From NCBI RefSeq assembly GCF_040222815.1, contig NZ_JAVKCH010000013.1:186001-250000 (forward strand): a stretch of 64,000 bases of DNA, written 5' to 3'. A program made the translations under genes and the position numbers. The notes below the pieces were generated by a model. The model was not told the DNA's origin. It did no database searches and saw only the letters and a list, made by a program, of their open reading frames with translations. Source of the stretch: Imperialibacter sp040222815. GTDB lineage: Bacteria > Bacteroidota > Bacteroidia > Cytophagales > Cyclobacteriaceae. Below are positions 1 through 8,818 of this stretch, one piece after another. Each line of letters starts with the position of its first letter. Position 1 is the stretch's first letter.

Positions 1-1961
1 TACTGCTTTACAACCACCGGCCAGAGATGGGGCAGGGCACCTACCAGGCTATTCCTATGATACTGGCCGAGGAGCTGGAGGTCGATGTGGAGAAAATTGA
101 AATTTTACCGTCGGCCGCAGATGAAAAAAGATATGGCAGCCAAATGGTAGTAGGCAGCAGGAGTATTCAGACCGAATATGCCAACCTCAGGAACATGGGA
201 GCTGCTGCCCGTGAAATGCTGAAGCAGGCTGCCGCTAACGGGTGGCAGGTGGAGGTGAGCGAATGCAAAGCCAGTCTGGGAGAGGTCATCCATACTTCAG
301 GCAAAAAGCTCACCTACGGGGAGCTCGTGGAAGAAGCCTCAAAGCTTACTCCGCCGGAAAACCCACCGCTGAAAGCACCCGGCGACTTCAAAGTCATTGG
401 GCAGTCTACAGCCCGAAGAGACATTCCGGCAAAGACCAACGGAGCTGCAATTTACGGACTGGATATCCAGGTGCCGGGAATGCTTTACGCCTCCGTGGAG
501 AGGTCACCAGTATTTTTGGGTAAGGTAGTCAGCTTCAATGACGAAAAGGCTAAAGCAGTACCAGGTGTAAAGGCGGTAGTGAAAACGCAAAGGAATGTAT
601 GGGGCCATACCAGAGAGGGTGTAGCCGTGGTGGCCGACAATTACTGGGCGGCGAACCAGGGAAGGAAAGCCCTTGAAGTCAAATGGGATACTGGCGGTCT
701 TGAAAAAAACTCATCAGCTACTATCCTAAAGAAGTATAAAGGCGATGCTACTAAAGAAGGAGTTTCATTGTCGGAAGCTGGAAATGTGAGCAGCGCTGGT
801 GGCGAAGGAAAAGTGATAGAAGCGGCCTATGAAACGCCTTACCAAAGCCATGTGTGCATGGAGCCAATGAACGCTACTGTAAGCGTGACGGAAGGGAAAG
901 CCGATTTTTGGGGATCAACGCAAAACCCCAATGGTATTCGATCACAACTGGCAAGACAGCTCAACATCGAACCCGACAATGTAGCCATTAACTACACCTT
1001 TATGGGTGGTGGCTTTGGGCGCAGGTCAATGACCGATGTGGCGGAAGAAGCCGCTGATATTTCGCTGCAAGTAGGAGCGCCGGTTAAAGTAGTGTGGACA
1101 AGGGAAGACGATCTCACGCAGGGGCCTTTTCGGGCAGCTTCTTTGAATATTTGCCGGGGCACAGTGGCAGGCGGAAAAGCTATCGCCCTTGAGCATAAAG
1201 TGGTGGCTCAGGAAATACAAAACCAAACTGGCGACCGAAACGAAGCCGGGCGGCAGCTCATGGGGGGTATCAATACTGAGTATGAAATTCCCAACTTCCG
1301 GGTAAGCGGTGTGCTTCAAAAACATTACGTTCCGATTACCTATTGGCGGGCGGTGTATCACACCACCAACTGCTTTGCGCATGAGTCTTTTATCGATGAG
1401 CTGGCAGTAGCTGCGGGAAAAGACCCGATAGCCTTCAGGCTGGATATGCTCAAAAACCACCCTCGCTACACCAAAGTGATGCAAACCCTGGCAGAAAAGA
1501 CCAATTGGAACGGGCCAAAAGAAGAAGGCGTCGGACGTGGTGTTTCAATTCTGGAGCGTTCGGGCGCATTTACCGGAATGGTGATTGAAGTGAAAAAGGA
1601 AAATGGAAAAGTGAAGCCGGTCAAAATCACCACGGTGGTGGATGTTGGTATCTGCATCAATCCGGACACGGTACGTACCCAAACCGAGGGTTCCATTGTG
1701 ATGGGACTAACGGCTACTTACAAAAGCGGCATTAAGCTGGAGAAAGGGGCCGTGGCACAATCCAATTTCCATGATTACAATATGCTGACATTCGAGGAAT
1801 GCCCACCTTGCGAAACCTACATCATTCAAAATGAAGAAAAGCCCGAAGGCGCCGGCGAATCTGGCCTTGCCAATGTGGCACCTTCGGTGTGCAATGCCAT
1901 TTTTGACCTTACCGGGGTGAGAGTGAGGAAATTGCCGTTGGATTTGGGGGCGATTGGGTAA
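1..1961 (+). CDS. Molybdopterin-binding subunit of a xanthine dehydrogenase-family oxidoreductase (IorB-like), 5' end missing
   Basis: The reading frame is already open at base 3, with an in-frame HRPEMGQGTYQ segment, so the first Met at base 27 is internal and the gene starts left of the window. The family hydroxylates aromatic or aldehyde substrates with a molybdenum-pterin cofactor and needs a small 2Fe-2S partner, usually encoded next door (not visible here). Visible landmarks are the glycine-rich cofactor loop MGGGFGRRS, a WRAVYHTTN segment, and GAGESG near the C-terminus, where the family places its catalytic Glu. Sequence match is closest in my memory to isoquinoline 1-oxidoreductase beta subunits of Bacteroidota. 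The true substrate cannot be told from sequence. Confidence 0.9.
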   Translation, partial: LLYNHRPEMGQGTYQAIPMILAEELEVDVEKIEILPSAADEKRYGSQMVVGSRSIQTEYANLRNMGAAAREMLKQAAANGWQVEVSECKASLGEVIHTSGKKLTYGELVEEASKLTPPENPPLKAPGDFKVIGQSTARRDIPAKTNGAAIYGLDIQVPGMLYASVERSPVFLGKVVSFNDEKAKAVPGVKAVVKTQRNVWGHTREGVAVVADNYWAANQGRKALEVKWDTGGLEKNSSATILKKYKGDATKEGVSLSEAGNVSSAGGEGKVIEAAYETPYQSHVCMEPMNATVSVTEGKADFWGSTQNPNGIRSQLARQLNIEPDNVAINYTFMGGGFGRRSMTDVAEEAADISLQVGAPVKVVWTREDDLTQGPFRAASLNICRGTVAGGKAIALEHKVVAQEIQNQTGDRNEAGRQLMGGINTEYEIPNFRVSGVLQKHYVPITYWRAVYHTTNCFAHESFIDELAVAAGKDPIAFRLDMLKNHPRYTKVMQTLAEKTNWNGPKEEGVGRGVSILERSGAFTGMVIEVKKENGKVKPVKITTVVDVGICINPDTVRTQTEGSIVMGLTATYKSGIKLEKGAVAQSNFHDYNMLTFEECPPCETYIIQNEEKPEGAGESGLANVAPSVCNAIFDLTGVRVRKLPLDLGAIG

Positions 1962-2062
1962 AACTAATTCCTGGTTAGTTAAGTTAATTTGGAGGCCATC
2001 TATTCTGTAAGTAATTGGCTGACAAAAATTGTTGAAAAAGCCGGGCAGGGGAAACATTTCAC

Positions 2063-2070
2063 TACTTTTG
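2063..2070 (+). promoter_or_regulatory. Bacteroidota-type -7 box (TACTTTTG)
   Basis: TACTTTTG fits the Bacteroidota -7 consensus TAnnTTTG exactly and lies 20 nt before the helicase ATG. I found no TTTG-type -33 box at the usual 19-21 nt distance, so the call rests on one element. Confidence 0.35.
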
Positions 2071-2089
2071 CCCCGTCAATACGCTTTCA

Positions 2090-4012
2090 ATGACCGATAC
2101 CAAATCTTACTTTACCAACCTCACCACACTGCTCAAAAAGGAATGGCAGGAGGACCTACAGCAGTACAAGGACAAAATCCTTTACACTGCTATTCCTGAG
2201 AAGAAAAAGTCAGGGGTGTGCTGGTATCCGGTGGTGGTGAACTCCCACCACATCGGCACGGGCGAAAAGATCGTGCTGGAGCTGGAAAAAACGACAGACC
2301 TTGATCAAGCCCATATGTTCCAGGGCGGTGGCACGGTGAGTTTTTATGCCAACACTGGTGAAAAGGACAAGGGCAGCAGCGCCATCACGGGAGTGATTAA
2401 GTATGTGCGCAAAAGTAAGATGGGTATCGTGCTGAACGACGATGACCTACCTGATTGGATCAATGATGGCAAGCTGGGCATTGACCTGATGTTTGATGAA
2501 GCCTCCTACAGGGAAATGGAGCGAACGCTCAAAGTGCTGGGTAAACAAGAAGCCGGGAGACTATTTGAACTTACAGAGATTTTATTGGGCAGAAAGTCGC
2601 CACAGCGGGAGCCAGCCTTTGCGCCCGTGCTGCCTTCATTAAACGCCGTTCAGAATAAGGCCCTTGAAGTAATAATAGAGGCCAGGGATTTGGCCATCGT
2701 TCACGGCCCTCCGGGAACGGGCAAAACCACCACGCTCATTCAATCAGTGAAGGAGGTCGTGAAGCTGGAAAAGCAAGTGCTGGTGACGGCACCCAGCAAT
2801 GCAGCGGTGGACGTGATGGTAGAAAAGCTGGCGGAAGAAGGCATCAATGTACTTCGACTAGGCCACCCTGCCAGAGTAACCAACAGAGTAATAGAGAATA
2901 GCCTCGATGCCCGCATAGCAGCACACGATAGCTTCAAGGAGCTGCGGACTGTTCGCAAGAAGTACGAGGAGTACCGAAATGTGGCCTTTAAATACAAGCG
3001 AAACTTTGGCCATGCAGAGCGCCAGCAGAGAAAGATTTTGTTACAGGAAGCAGGCCGCTTTAGGGACGAGGCCGACATGCTGGAGAACTACATCACCAGT
3101 TCGCTGCTCGACAATGCTCAGGTAATCGTCTGCACGCTGGTGGGTAGCAATCATTACCTGCTTAAAGACCGGGTTTTTAAAACTGTTTTTATTGATGAGG
3201 CCGGACAGGCCCTGGAGCCTGCCTGCTGGATCCCTATTCTGAAAGCGAACAGAGTGATCATGACTGGCGATCACCAGCAGCTGCCGCCTACGGTAAAGTC
3301 GTTTGAAGCTGCCATGGAAGGACTCGAGAACACCCTTTTTCAAAAGAACGTCGGCTATCATTCCACTGATGTGATGCTGGAAGAACAGTATCGGATGAAG
3401 CCGGAGATCATGGCTTTCCCCAGTAAATTCTTCTACAACGATAAGTTGCAAGCTGCGCCTTCTGCCATTGAAAGAGAGGCTTTGCCCAATGTAGCGATCA
3501 TGAAGTTTATCGATACCGCTGGTTGTGGCTATCAGGAAAAGGTCAATCCCGAATCGAGAAGCACCTATAATGAGGAAGAGGGTCGGCTACTGATCGATCA
3601 GTTGCTCGCCAATATCGAAACCATCGGCGAAGAGTATGCGCTTTCGAGCCAAATTACATTTGGCGTGATTGCACCGTACAAAGCCCAGATTGAGTTACTC
3701 AGAGAGGTTTTGCTGGAGAAGGGGCTGAGTCAAGAGCTGATGGACTTGATAGATGTTAACACGGTCGACTCCTTCCAGGGACAGGAAAGGGACAGCATCT
3801 TTATCGGTTTCACCCGTTCCAATGAAGACGGTGAAATAGGTTTTCTGAAAGACATTCGCCGCACCAACGTAGCCATGACCAGGGCAAGGAGACAACTCAT
3901 CATGATCGGCGACTCGGCCACGCTGGGTTCAAATAATTTTTACAACCAATTGGTGGAGCACTGCACAGCCACCGATGCGTACCAAAGTGCTTTTGAGCTG
4001 ATTTACTCTTAG
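2090..4012 (+). CDS. Superfamily 1B helicase, UPF1/DNA2/IGHMBP2-like
   Basis: A 640-residue cytoplasmic ATP-dependent nucleic-acid helicase. Motif I is GPPGTGKTTT near residue 205, motif II is DEAGQ near 369, followed by motif III (MTGDHQQLPPTV), the EEQYRM segment, motif V (VDSFQGQERD) and motif VI (RTNVAMTRARRQ). This set and the QYRMxP signature place it in the UPF1-like group. About 200 residues precede motif I and resemble the beta-barrel region of IGHMBP2-type proteins. It stands alone, between the oxidoreductase upstream and a converging gene whose stop is 6 nt from its own. A DNA or RNA role cannot be chosen from sequence. Confidence 0.92.
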   Translation: MTDTKSYFTNLTTLLKKEWQEDLQQYKDKILYTAIPEKKKSGVCWYPVVVNSHHIGTGEKIVLELEKTTDLDQAHMFQGGGTVSFYANTGEKDKGSSAITGVIKYVRKSKMGIVLNDDDLPDWINDGKLGIDLMFDEASYREMERTLKVLGKQEAGRLFELTEILLGRKSPQREPAFAPVLPSLNAVQNKALEVIIEARDLAIVHGPPGTGKTTTLIQSVKEVVKLEKQVLVTAPSNAAVDVMVEKLAEEGINVLRLGHPARVTNRVIENSLDARIAAHDSFKELRTVRKKYEEYRNVAFKYKRNFGHAERQQRKILLQEAGRFRDEADMLENYITSSLLDNAQVIVCTLVGSNHYLLKDRVFKTVFIDEAGQALEPACWIPILKANRVIMTGDHQQLPPTVKSFEAAMEGLENTLFQKNVGYHSTDVMLEEQYRMKPEIMAFPSKFFYNDKLQAAPSAIEREALPNVAIMKFIDTAGCGYQEKVNPESRSTYNEEEGRLLIDQLLANIETIGEEYALSSQITFGVIAPYKAQIELLREVLLEKGLSQELMDLIDVNTVDSFQGQERDSIFIGFTRSNEDGEIGFLKDIRRTNVAMTRARRQLIMIGDSATLGSNNFYNQLVEHCTATDAYQSAFELIYS

Positions 4013-4017
4013 GCAAC

Positions 4018-4953
4018 CTATCCCTTGATATTTTTCAGTGCTGCGACTGTTTCTCTTACCGCATCTTCATTGCTGGTGGGCGTATAGTTAAAGAACTTTT
4101 CAAACTTGGCGCTGTCGAAGAAGTAGTCCGATGCAAACTGATAGCTCATTTCATGAAGCTCTTTCATGATAGGCATGAAAATACCCAATGCTTTTATTCC
4201 CCAGCCGGGAAGCACCTGATACTTGTCGGAAGTGCCCATGGTAGTCGCAAATAACTTCACCCACTCTTCTCCTGTCAGCGCATTTTTATCCGTGGGGAGG
4301 TTCCAAATCTGATTAAATGCTGTTGGTGTATTGCCCAGCATAGCAGTTCCTTTTGCTGCTTCAGGGCAGTAGGTCATCGAATGTTTGGCTTTTGCATTGC
4401 AAAACCATTGTGCTTTTTTTCCCTTGATGAGGTTGTCATATACCATGATCATCAGCATGCTGGTGGATCGCATGGTGCTGAAAAAATCGCCACTTCGAGC
4501 AATGATAGAGGGCACTTTTCCTTTGTCCATGGCGTTGAGTACCAGCCTGTCGACCTCGGCCCTTACTTCTCCTTTTTTGCTACAGGGGCTTATCGGGCAG
4601 TCTTCTGTGATGTGGTGAATATGCTCTTTCCCAATGGCGTAAATATTATCGAAGAAAACCAGCTTGCTGCCATACTCTTCGCAGGCGTCCAGCACATTCT
4701 TCATGAGCGGAGGCCAAACTGCTCTCCACACTTTAATGTCGTAGTTGAAGCCGACGGTGAGGTACACCACCTCACTGCCCTTCACTGCTTTAAAAACGTC
4801 TTCTCTTTTTGTCAGGTCTGCCGAATGGAGTATGTCCTTTTCGTTGACCTTCTTTGGGTTGCGGCTGACAAGCCTGATGTCTTTGGTATATGAAGTGAGA
4901 CTTTTGGCGAGCTCCGTGCCTATGGCTCCGTTGGCTCCGAGTATGGTTTGCAT
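4018..4953 (-). CDS. NAD(P)-dependent epimerase/dehydratase-like protein (atypical SDR)
   Basis: A 311-residue Rossmann-fold protein. The N-terminal GANGAIG (residues 6-12) is the dinucleotide-binding glycine loop, followed by an Arg-rich beta2 end (VSRNPKK) that would suit NADP, and a DLTKREDV segment typical of extended SDRs. A YAIG motif sits near the place of the catalytic Tyr, but the usual YxxxK pair is not plain, so it may be an NmrA-like or non-catalytic member. No signal peptide. It converges on the helicase gene and follows the ArsC-like gene on the same strand with 146 nt between them. Substrate unknown. Confidence 0.8.
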   Translation of the reverse strand: MQTILGANGAIGTELAKSLTSYTKDIRLVSRNPKKVNEKDILHSADLTKREDVFKAVKGSEVVYLTVGFNYDIKVWRAVWPPLMKNVLDACEEYGSKLVFFDNIYAIGKEHIHHITEDCPISPCSKKGEVRAEVDRLVLNAMDKGKVPSIIARSGDFFSTMRSTSMLMIMVYDNLIKGKKAQWFCNAKAKHSMTYCPEAAKGTAMLGNTPTAFNQIWNLPTDKNALTGEEWVKLFATTMGTSDKYQVLPGWGIKALGIFMPIMKELHEMSYQFASDYFFDSAKFEKFFNYTPTSNEDAVRETVAALKNIKG

Positions 4954-5039
4954 GACTGGTTTTTTGTTGCCAAAATCTAGTGGATTGACCGGTCAGTTCC
5001 AAAAGATTCATTCCTTAAGTGAAGCAGCTTGGGAAGTAA

Positions 5040-5066
5040 GAGTCGGTAGGGGAACGCTACCGACTC
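5040..5066 (-). terminator. Stem-loop after the ArsC-like gene
   Basis: GAGTCGGTAG and CTACCGACTC form a perfect 10-bp stem around a 7-nt loop, 34 nt beyond the stop of the minus-strand ArsC-like gene. There is no good U-tract on the minus-strand side, so it may be a factor-dependent terminator or an mRNA-end stabiliser. Confidence 0.5.
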
Positions 5067-5099
5067 GCAGTCGTTTTTCCTGCTAAAATCCGTAAACAG

Positions 5100-5819
5100 C
5101 TACTGTCTCACAGCCTCCAATTGCACTATTTGCTTTTTCTTGGCGTAGTCCACAAGGAAAAGCATCTCAAGGGCAATTTCCCGAACTGTTTCATCATACT
5201 TCACGTCTTGCGAAGCCGTACCGTCGTAGTACCTTGGGTCTTCGTAGGGCAGCGAGAACCTTTCTGAGGCACCTGCCACCAGTGGACAAGACTCGTCTGC
5301 TTCGGAACATACCATTACTGCGCCGAAATCTTCCCTCGGATTTTGCCGGTCGCTATACTTTTTGGAGTAGGAGATGGTCTTATTGACGCCGTCCGACACA
5401 GTGTAGACAGGATTGTCGCTGACCTGAACATTACTGATGGAATACCCTGCCCTTTTCAAAGCGGCAATAGCGTTGGGGTTAAACGCCGTTACTTCCAGAC
5501 CTCCAGAGAAGGTGTTGATGCCCTTGATACCGTAGTATGTAGCGGCAGTTTGCACCCAAAGTTGGGCAATGTGGCTTCTTCTGGAGTTGTGGGTGCAAAT
5601 GATGACCAGGTTTGCTGCGTTGTCATTTTTTAACTCACTGGCAAGATAGTCTCCAATTTCCCGGAGCGTTGCTTTGCGTTCGTTTGAAATTTCATCCATG
5701 GCTGTAGTGAGGTTCTGGCAATATCGAATCAAATCTTTGTCAAGCTTTTGTGCATTAGCGTTCACAAAGACCAGGAAGAGTGAAGTAGCCGTAAGAAATA
5801 CTGTCAGGTGTTTTTTCAT
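5100..5819 (-). CDS. Exported arsenate reductase / low-molecular-weight phosphatase-like protein
   Basis: A 239-residue protein. I chose the ATG at 5819, because the protein then begins with a clear signal peptide (MKKHLTVFL...VNANAQ, cleaved near residue 24); the open frame extends upstream without a good start. The motif CTHNSRRSH at residues 75-83 has the Cys-X5-Arg-Ser layout of LMW tyrosine phosphatases and thioredoxin-type arsenate reductases. Downstream segments such as VMVCSEADESCP resemble the region bearing the other redox cysteines of ArsC. Export is odd for an arsenate reductase and suggests a periplasmic phosphatase-like role (inference). Known homologues in Bacteroidota are annotated as protein-tyrosine-phosphatase without functional proof. 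Confidence 0.75.
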   Translation of the reverse strand: MKKHLTVFLTATSLFLVFVNANAQKLDKDLIRYCQNLTTAMDEISNERKATLREIGDYLASELKNDNAANLVIICTHNSRRSHIAQLWVQTAATYYGIKGINTFSGGLEVTAFNPNAIAALKRAGYSISNVQVSDNPVYTVSDGVNKTISYSKKYSDRQNPREDFGAVMVCSEADESCPLVAGASERFSLPYEDPRYYDGTASQDVKYDETVREIALEMLFLVDYAKKKQIVQLEAVRQ

Positions 5820-6226
5820 AGGGTATAAATTGAGTGAGGGAATGATTCGCTTTATTGCAATATTACGATTAACTAGTCGTGACAATCAATTTTGAGTATT
5901 AAGAAAAGGTTAAATTTTCAGTTTCCTTGAAAAACTGTAGCGATGGCCATTCTTATTGCATCTGCAAGCAACGGGCATGTTATTTCACCAACTAGCATAG
6001 AATCCTGGTGAATTAGTAGTACGACAATCGTTTTATTTATTTAGCGTGATTCCTGCCAACTCGCCAAGAGTCGTTTGGTGGCAACTGCTAGCCTTTCAGT
6101 AACCACAATCCGGATGGCCAATTTTATTGACCGTCCCCGGCCGTTGAACATGTAAAAGAACCAAACGGCCAAATGGCCTTTTCATTGGTCGGGTGATTTG
6201 TAGATTTGATTCACTGATATCGTCAT
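5820..6226. other. Intergenic, divergent promoter region
   Basis: About 400 bases separate two divergently transcribed genes. I see no convincing short gene, RNA or strong hairpin. Promoters for both neighbours must lie here, but I could not pick a clear -33/-7 pair. Confidence 0.4.
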
Positions 6227-7684
6227 ATGAAAAATCCATCCTTCTTCGTGTTTCTACTAGTATTTATTGCGTTCTCCGGATGCAAGCCTGGGGAACCAAA
6301 TGTGTCCGATACCGCCATACTGATTAGCAACGCCAACGTAATTGATGTTGCAACGGGCCAGGTAGCAAAAGAAAAGGCTATTTTAATTGACAGCGGAAGA
6401 ATTGCGAGTATTGGCAATGGCAGTGAGTTGTCCGTTCTGGTAAGAGAGGGTAGACGCTTTGATGCCGGAGGTAGGTATGTCATCCCAGGTCTTTGGGACA
6501 TGCATGTGCACATTGAAGGAGAAGACCTTGTGGAGGATAACAGAGCGTTATTGCCGTTGTATGTTGCTTATGGAATTACAACTGTGCGGGATTGCGCCAG
6601 CGACCTGGGAGAGCTGGTGCTTGCCTGGAGGGATTCCATCAACAATGATCAGCTGTTTGGGCCTCAGATCTTCACGGCCGGAAGCAAGCTGGAAGGGATC
6701 AATTCGATCTGGAAAGGCGACCTCGAAATAGCCAATGAAGAGGAGTTGGAGCAAATGCTCGACAAGCTTGATGGATACAACGTCGACTTTGTGAAAATAA
6801 CTGAAAACACTCTGCCCGGTGATCTGTTTTTGACAAGTGTAAAGGAAGCCAGAAAGCGTGGCTACAAAGTCACGGGACATGTCCCTTATGACCTGTCAGT
6901 AGAGGAACTTGCGACAGCCGGATTTTCTGCCATAGAGCACGCCAGCTACATGCTGAGGCTTGGTAGCGATGATAGTGCCATTGTGGACAGCATCAGGTCA
7001 GGGAAGCTGGCGAGGAGTGAGGCTGGGCAGGTGTACAATAGCTCTTTTGATCAGGATAGCGCCTTTGTCCGGTACAAAATGCTGGCCGAACGGGGTGTGG
7101 CAGTTACTCCGACACTTATTGGAGGAAAGCAACTTGCCTATCTTGATGAAAATAACCATCAAAGCGATGCCTATCTGAAGTATCTGACGGAAAGGTTTAC
7201 GTCCAAATACCAGTGGAGAATCGACAGAATGGCTGGCGAAACTCCTGAGCAGAAACAGGGAAGAAAAGACCGCTACAAGCTCATTGCGGAGCAGCTGCCC
7301 TACCTGCACAAAGCTGGCGTTACTATTCTTGCAGGCAGCGACGCCGCCGCACTCAACACTTTTGTGTACCCGGCTCAATCGCTTCACGAAGAGTTGGTGT
7401 TGTTTCAGGAAGCTGGACTTGAACCGCTGGCTATTTTACAAAGTGCTACTATTAATGGAGCAAAGTTTTTCAGCGTCCAAGACAAACTGGCTGGCATTGT
7501 TCCTGGCATGGAAGCTGACCTGGTAATCCTTAACAGCAATCCCCTGGATGATATCAGTGCCACACAGGATATTTTTGCCGTTGTGAACGATGGTGAATAC
7601 CTGAGCAGGGAAAAGCTGGATGAGCTACTTCGGCGGGTGCAGGTGATCAAAGGCAAGCTCGACGAAGAGAGAAAAACAGAATAG
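6227..7684 (+). CDS. Amidohydrolase-family lipoprotein
   Basis: A 485-residue metal-dependent hydrolase. The N-terminus MKNPSFF...FSGC carries a lipobox with the acylated Cys at residue 19, so the enzyme is probably held on the periplasmic or outer membrane surface. Metal ligands of the amidohydrolase TIM barrel are visible: HVH at 93-95 (in DMHVHIEG), the Lys of VKITENT near 190 that could be carbamylated, His of TGHVPYD, His of IEHAS and Asp of AGSDAA. This is the binuclear imidazolonepropionase/prolidase-like subtype. It may act on a dipeptide, hydantoin or similar ring amide; the substrate is not evident. A second, non-lipidated member lies at 24303. Confidence 0.88.
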   Translation: MKNPSFFVFLLVFIAFSGCKPGEPNVSDTAILISNANVIDVATGQVAKEKAILIDSGRIASIGNGSELSVLVREGRRFDAGGRYVIPGLWDMHVHIEGEDLVEDNRALLPLYVAYGITTVRDCASDLGELVLAWRDSINNDQLFGPQIFTAGSKLEGINSIWKGDLEIANEEELEQMLDKLDGYNVDFVKITENTLPGDLFLTSVKEARKRGYKVTGHVPYDLSVEELATAGFSAIEHASYMLRLGSDDSAIVDSIRSGKLARSEAGQVYNSSFDQDSAFVRYKMLAERGVAVTPTLIGGKQLAYLDENNHQSDAYLKYLTERFTSKYQWRIDRMAGETPEQKQGRKDRYKLIAEQLPYLHKAGVTILAGSDAAALNTFVYPAQSLHEELVLFQEAGLEPLAILQSATINGAKFFSVQDKLAGIVPGMEADLVILNSNPLDDISATQDIFAVVNDGEYLSREKLDELLRRVQVIKGKLDEERKTE

Positions 7685-7700
7685 ACTTTGCCTACCTGGC

Positions 7701-8060
7701 CTATTTGCTCAACTTCTCTTTCGCTTCGTCCACTGAACCGACGAAGTTAATCCGCCCCTGCTTGTTGCTTTCAAAGATAAAGTCTCGCAGCGCCTTGCTT
7801 TCGTATTTTGAAAAGTCACCCACAATAGCCAACCTTGCCCGGTAGTTGGAAAACTTTTGCAGCACCTCACCTGCCAGGCCAGTTTTCAAGTCAAAAAAGT
7901 CGGCTGCAATATTCTTCTCATGCCAAATAATACTGTCGGCTCCCTGGTAAGAACAGTTGGCCATTACGTCAAGAGCGTCTTGTGCATCCTTTATGATGAG
8001 GTGGTCGGAAATCACTTCCGCTATATCGATCCCGTTGTGCTGAGTAATTACTATATCCAT
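7701..8060 (-). CDS. DUF4180 domain protein
   Basis: A 119-residue soluble protein. The open frame runs upstream to 8342, but that part overlaps the neighbouring gene and has low-complexity translation; the family begins at MDIVITQHNGIDIAEV, so I start at 8060. The conserved core, with AQDALDVMANCSYQGAD, then FFDLKTGLAGEVLQKFSNYR and AIVGDFSKYESKALRDFI, is recognisable as DUF4180. The function of the family is unknown. The gene lies close behind a small membrane-protein gene on the same strand (47 nt). Confidence 0.85.
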   Translation of the reverse strand: MDIVITQHNGIDIAEVISDHLIIKDAQDALDVMANCSYQGADSIIWHEKNIAADFFDLKTGLAGEVLQKFSNYRARLAIVGDFSKYESKALRDFIFESNKQGRINFVGSVDEAKEKLSK

Positions 8061-8107
8061 CCCTTCATTTGTATGAGGGTACGAATATAGCAAGGAGTCT
8101 TGTTTTC

Positions 8108-8290
8108 TTAGGCACCCAATGCTTTCAACGCTTCGTATACGAGAAACGCCGGCCACACCATTGCCTTCAGAAAACCGACTACTCCCATCCAAAAGCCTGC
8201 AGCGTTGGAGATGTAGTAAATGACAGCACCGATAAATCCGAGACCGTAAACAGCTCCATTGGGCGCATTTCGTTGCATTGACTCTTTCAT
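8108..8290 (-). CDS. Small conserved membrane protein (60 aa)
   Basis: Starting at the ATG at 8290 gives MKESMQRNAPNGAVYGLGF, 60 residues with two hydrophobic stretches: residues 12-34 and 36-55, ending in WPAFLVYEALKALGA. Short proteins of this pattern (QRNAP...YGLGxIGA...WPAFLVYE) recur in several phyla as hypothetical proteins. Two transmembrane helices are likely, with no catalytic motif. It precedes the DUF4180 gene and may share its transcript. Confidence 0.7.
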   Translation of the reverse strand: MKESMQRNAPNGAVYGLGFIGAVIYYISNAAGFWMGVVGFLKAMVWPAFLVYEALKALGA

Positions 8291-8438
8291 GACTTTTGTG
8301 TTTAATCGTAGCCAATTTCGGGAGATTAATTTCACCGCTCAATGATGAAAGTCAGTGAGTTGGGCCTGACAGAGATGATTAAATGCATTAGTAAGCCAGT
8401 AATCTTCTGAGCGTTTTGAGGAACACAAGAGTAATTAG

Positions 8439-8488
8439 TTAAACAAATATTAATTATATTCGTATTCGTTACTTAAACAAATATTAAT
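8439..8488 (+). promoter_or_regulatory. Two 16-bp direct repeats before padR (probable operator)
   Basis: TTAAACAAATATTAAT occurs at 8439-8454 and again, identical, at 8473-8488, 34 bp apart (start to start). The second copy ends 3 nt before the PadR-family ATG. PadR proteins commonly repress their own operon, so the pair is a good candidate autoregulatory site. The intervening TATATTCG resembles a -7 box with one mismatch. Confidence 0.5.
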
Positions 8489-8491
8489 CTA

Positions 8492-8818
8492 ATGAACTTA
8501 CAACTCGGCGTTCTTGAAGAAATGATCCTTATTCTGCTCCTGATGAAGCAGGAAACTTACGGGGTCGACATTGCGCAAGAGTATGAAAAGCAATTGGGTC
8601 AGTCTATTTCGCTGCCAGCTATTCATGTGGTGCTGAAGCGGCTGGAGAGCAAAGGGTTAGTGTCGTCGTATATGGGCGAGGCAACTGCGGAAAGGGGTGG
8701 CCGGAGCAAGCGAATGTACAAGTCGTCCAGCAAGGGTTTTCAGGTAGCCAAATCCCTGCAAGACAACCGCACCCGCATGTGGGAGCTCATTCCTAAACTT
8801 AATTTTTCAATGCTGTGA
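8492..8818 (+). CDS. PadR-family transcriptional regulator
   Basis: A 108-residue winged-helix protein. It opens with LGVLEEMILILLLMKQETYGVDIAQEY in pieces typical of PadR (helix 1, then YGxxI), followed by SLPAIHVVLKRLESKGLV, the recognition helix region, and the wing with GGRSKRMYKSSSKG. Family members are dimeric repressors. Its last bases overlap the start of the permease gene by 4 (GTGA), showing translational coupling, so it most likely controls that operon. Repeats just upstream are a candidate operator. Confidence 0.93.
   Translation: MNLQLGVLEEMILILLLMKQETYGVDIAQEYEKQLGQSISLPAIHVVLKRLESKGLVSSYMGEATAERGGRSKRMYKSSSKGFQVAKSLQDNRTRMWELIPKLNFSML

Noticed and set aside
8061..8342. N-terminal extension of the DUF4180 gene
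   Set aside because: The extension overlaps the small membrane-protein gene in another frame and does not fit the family's start.
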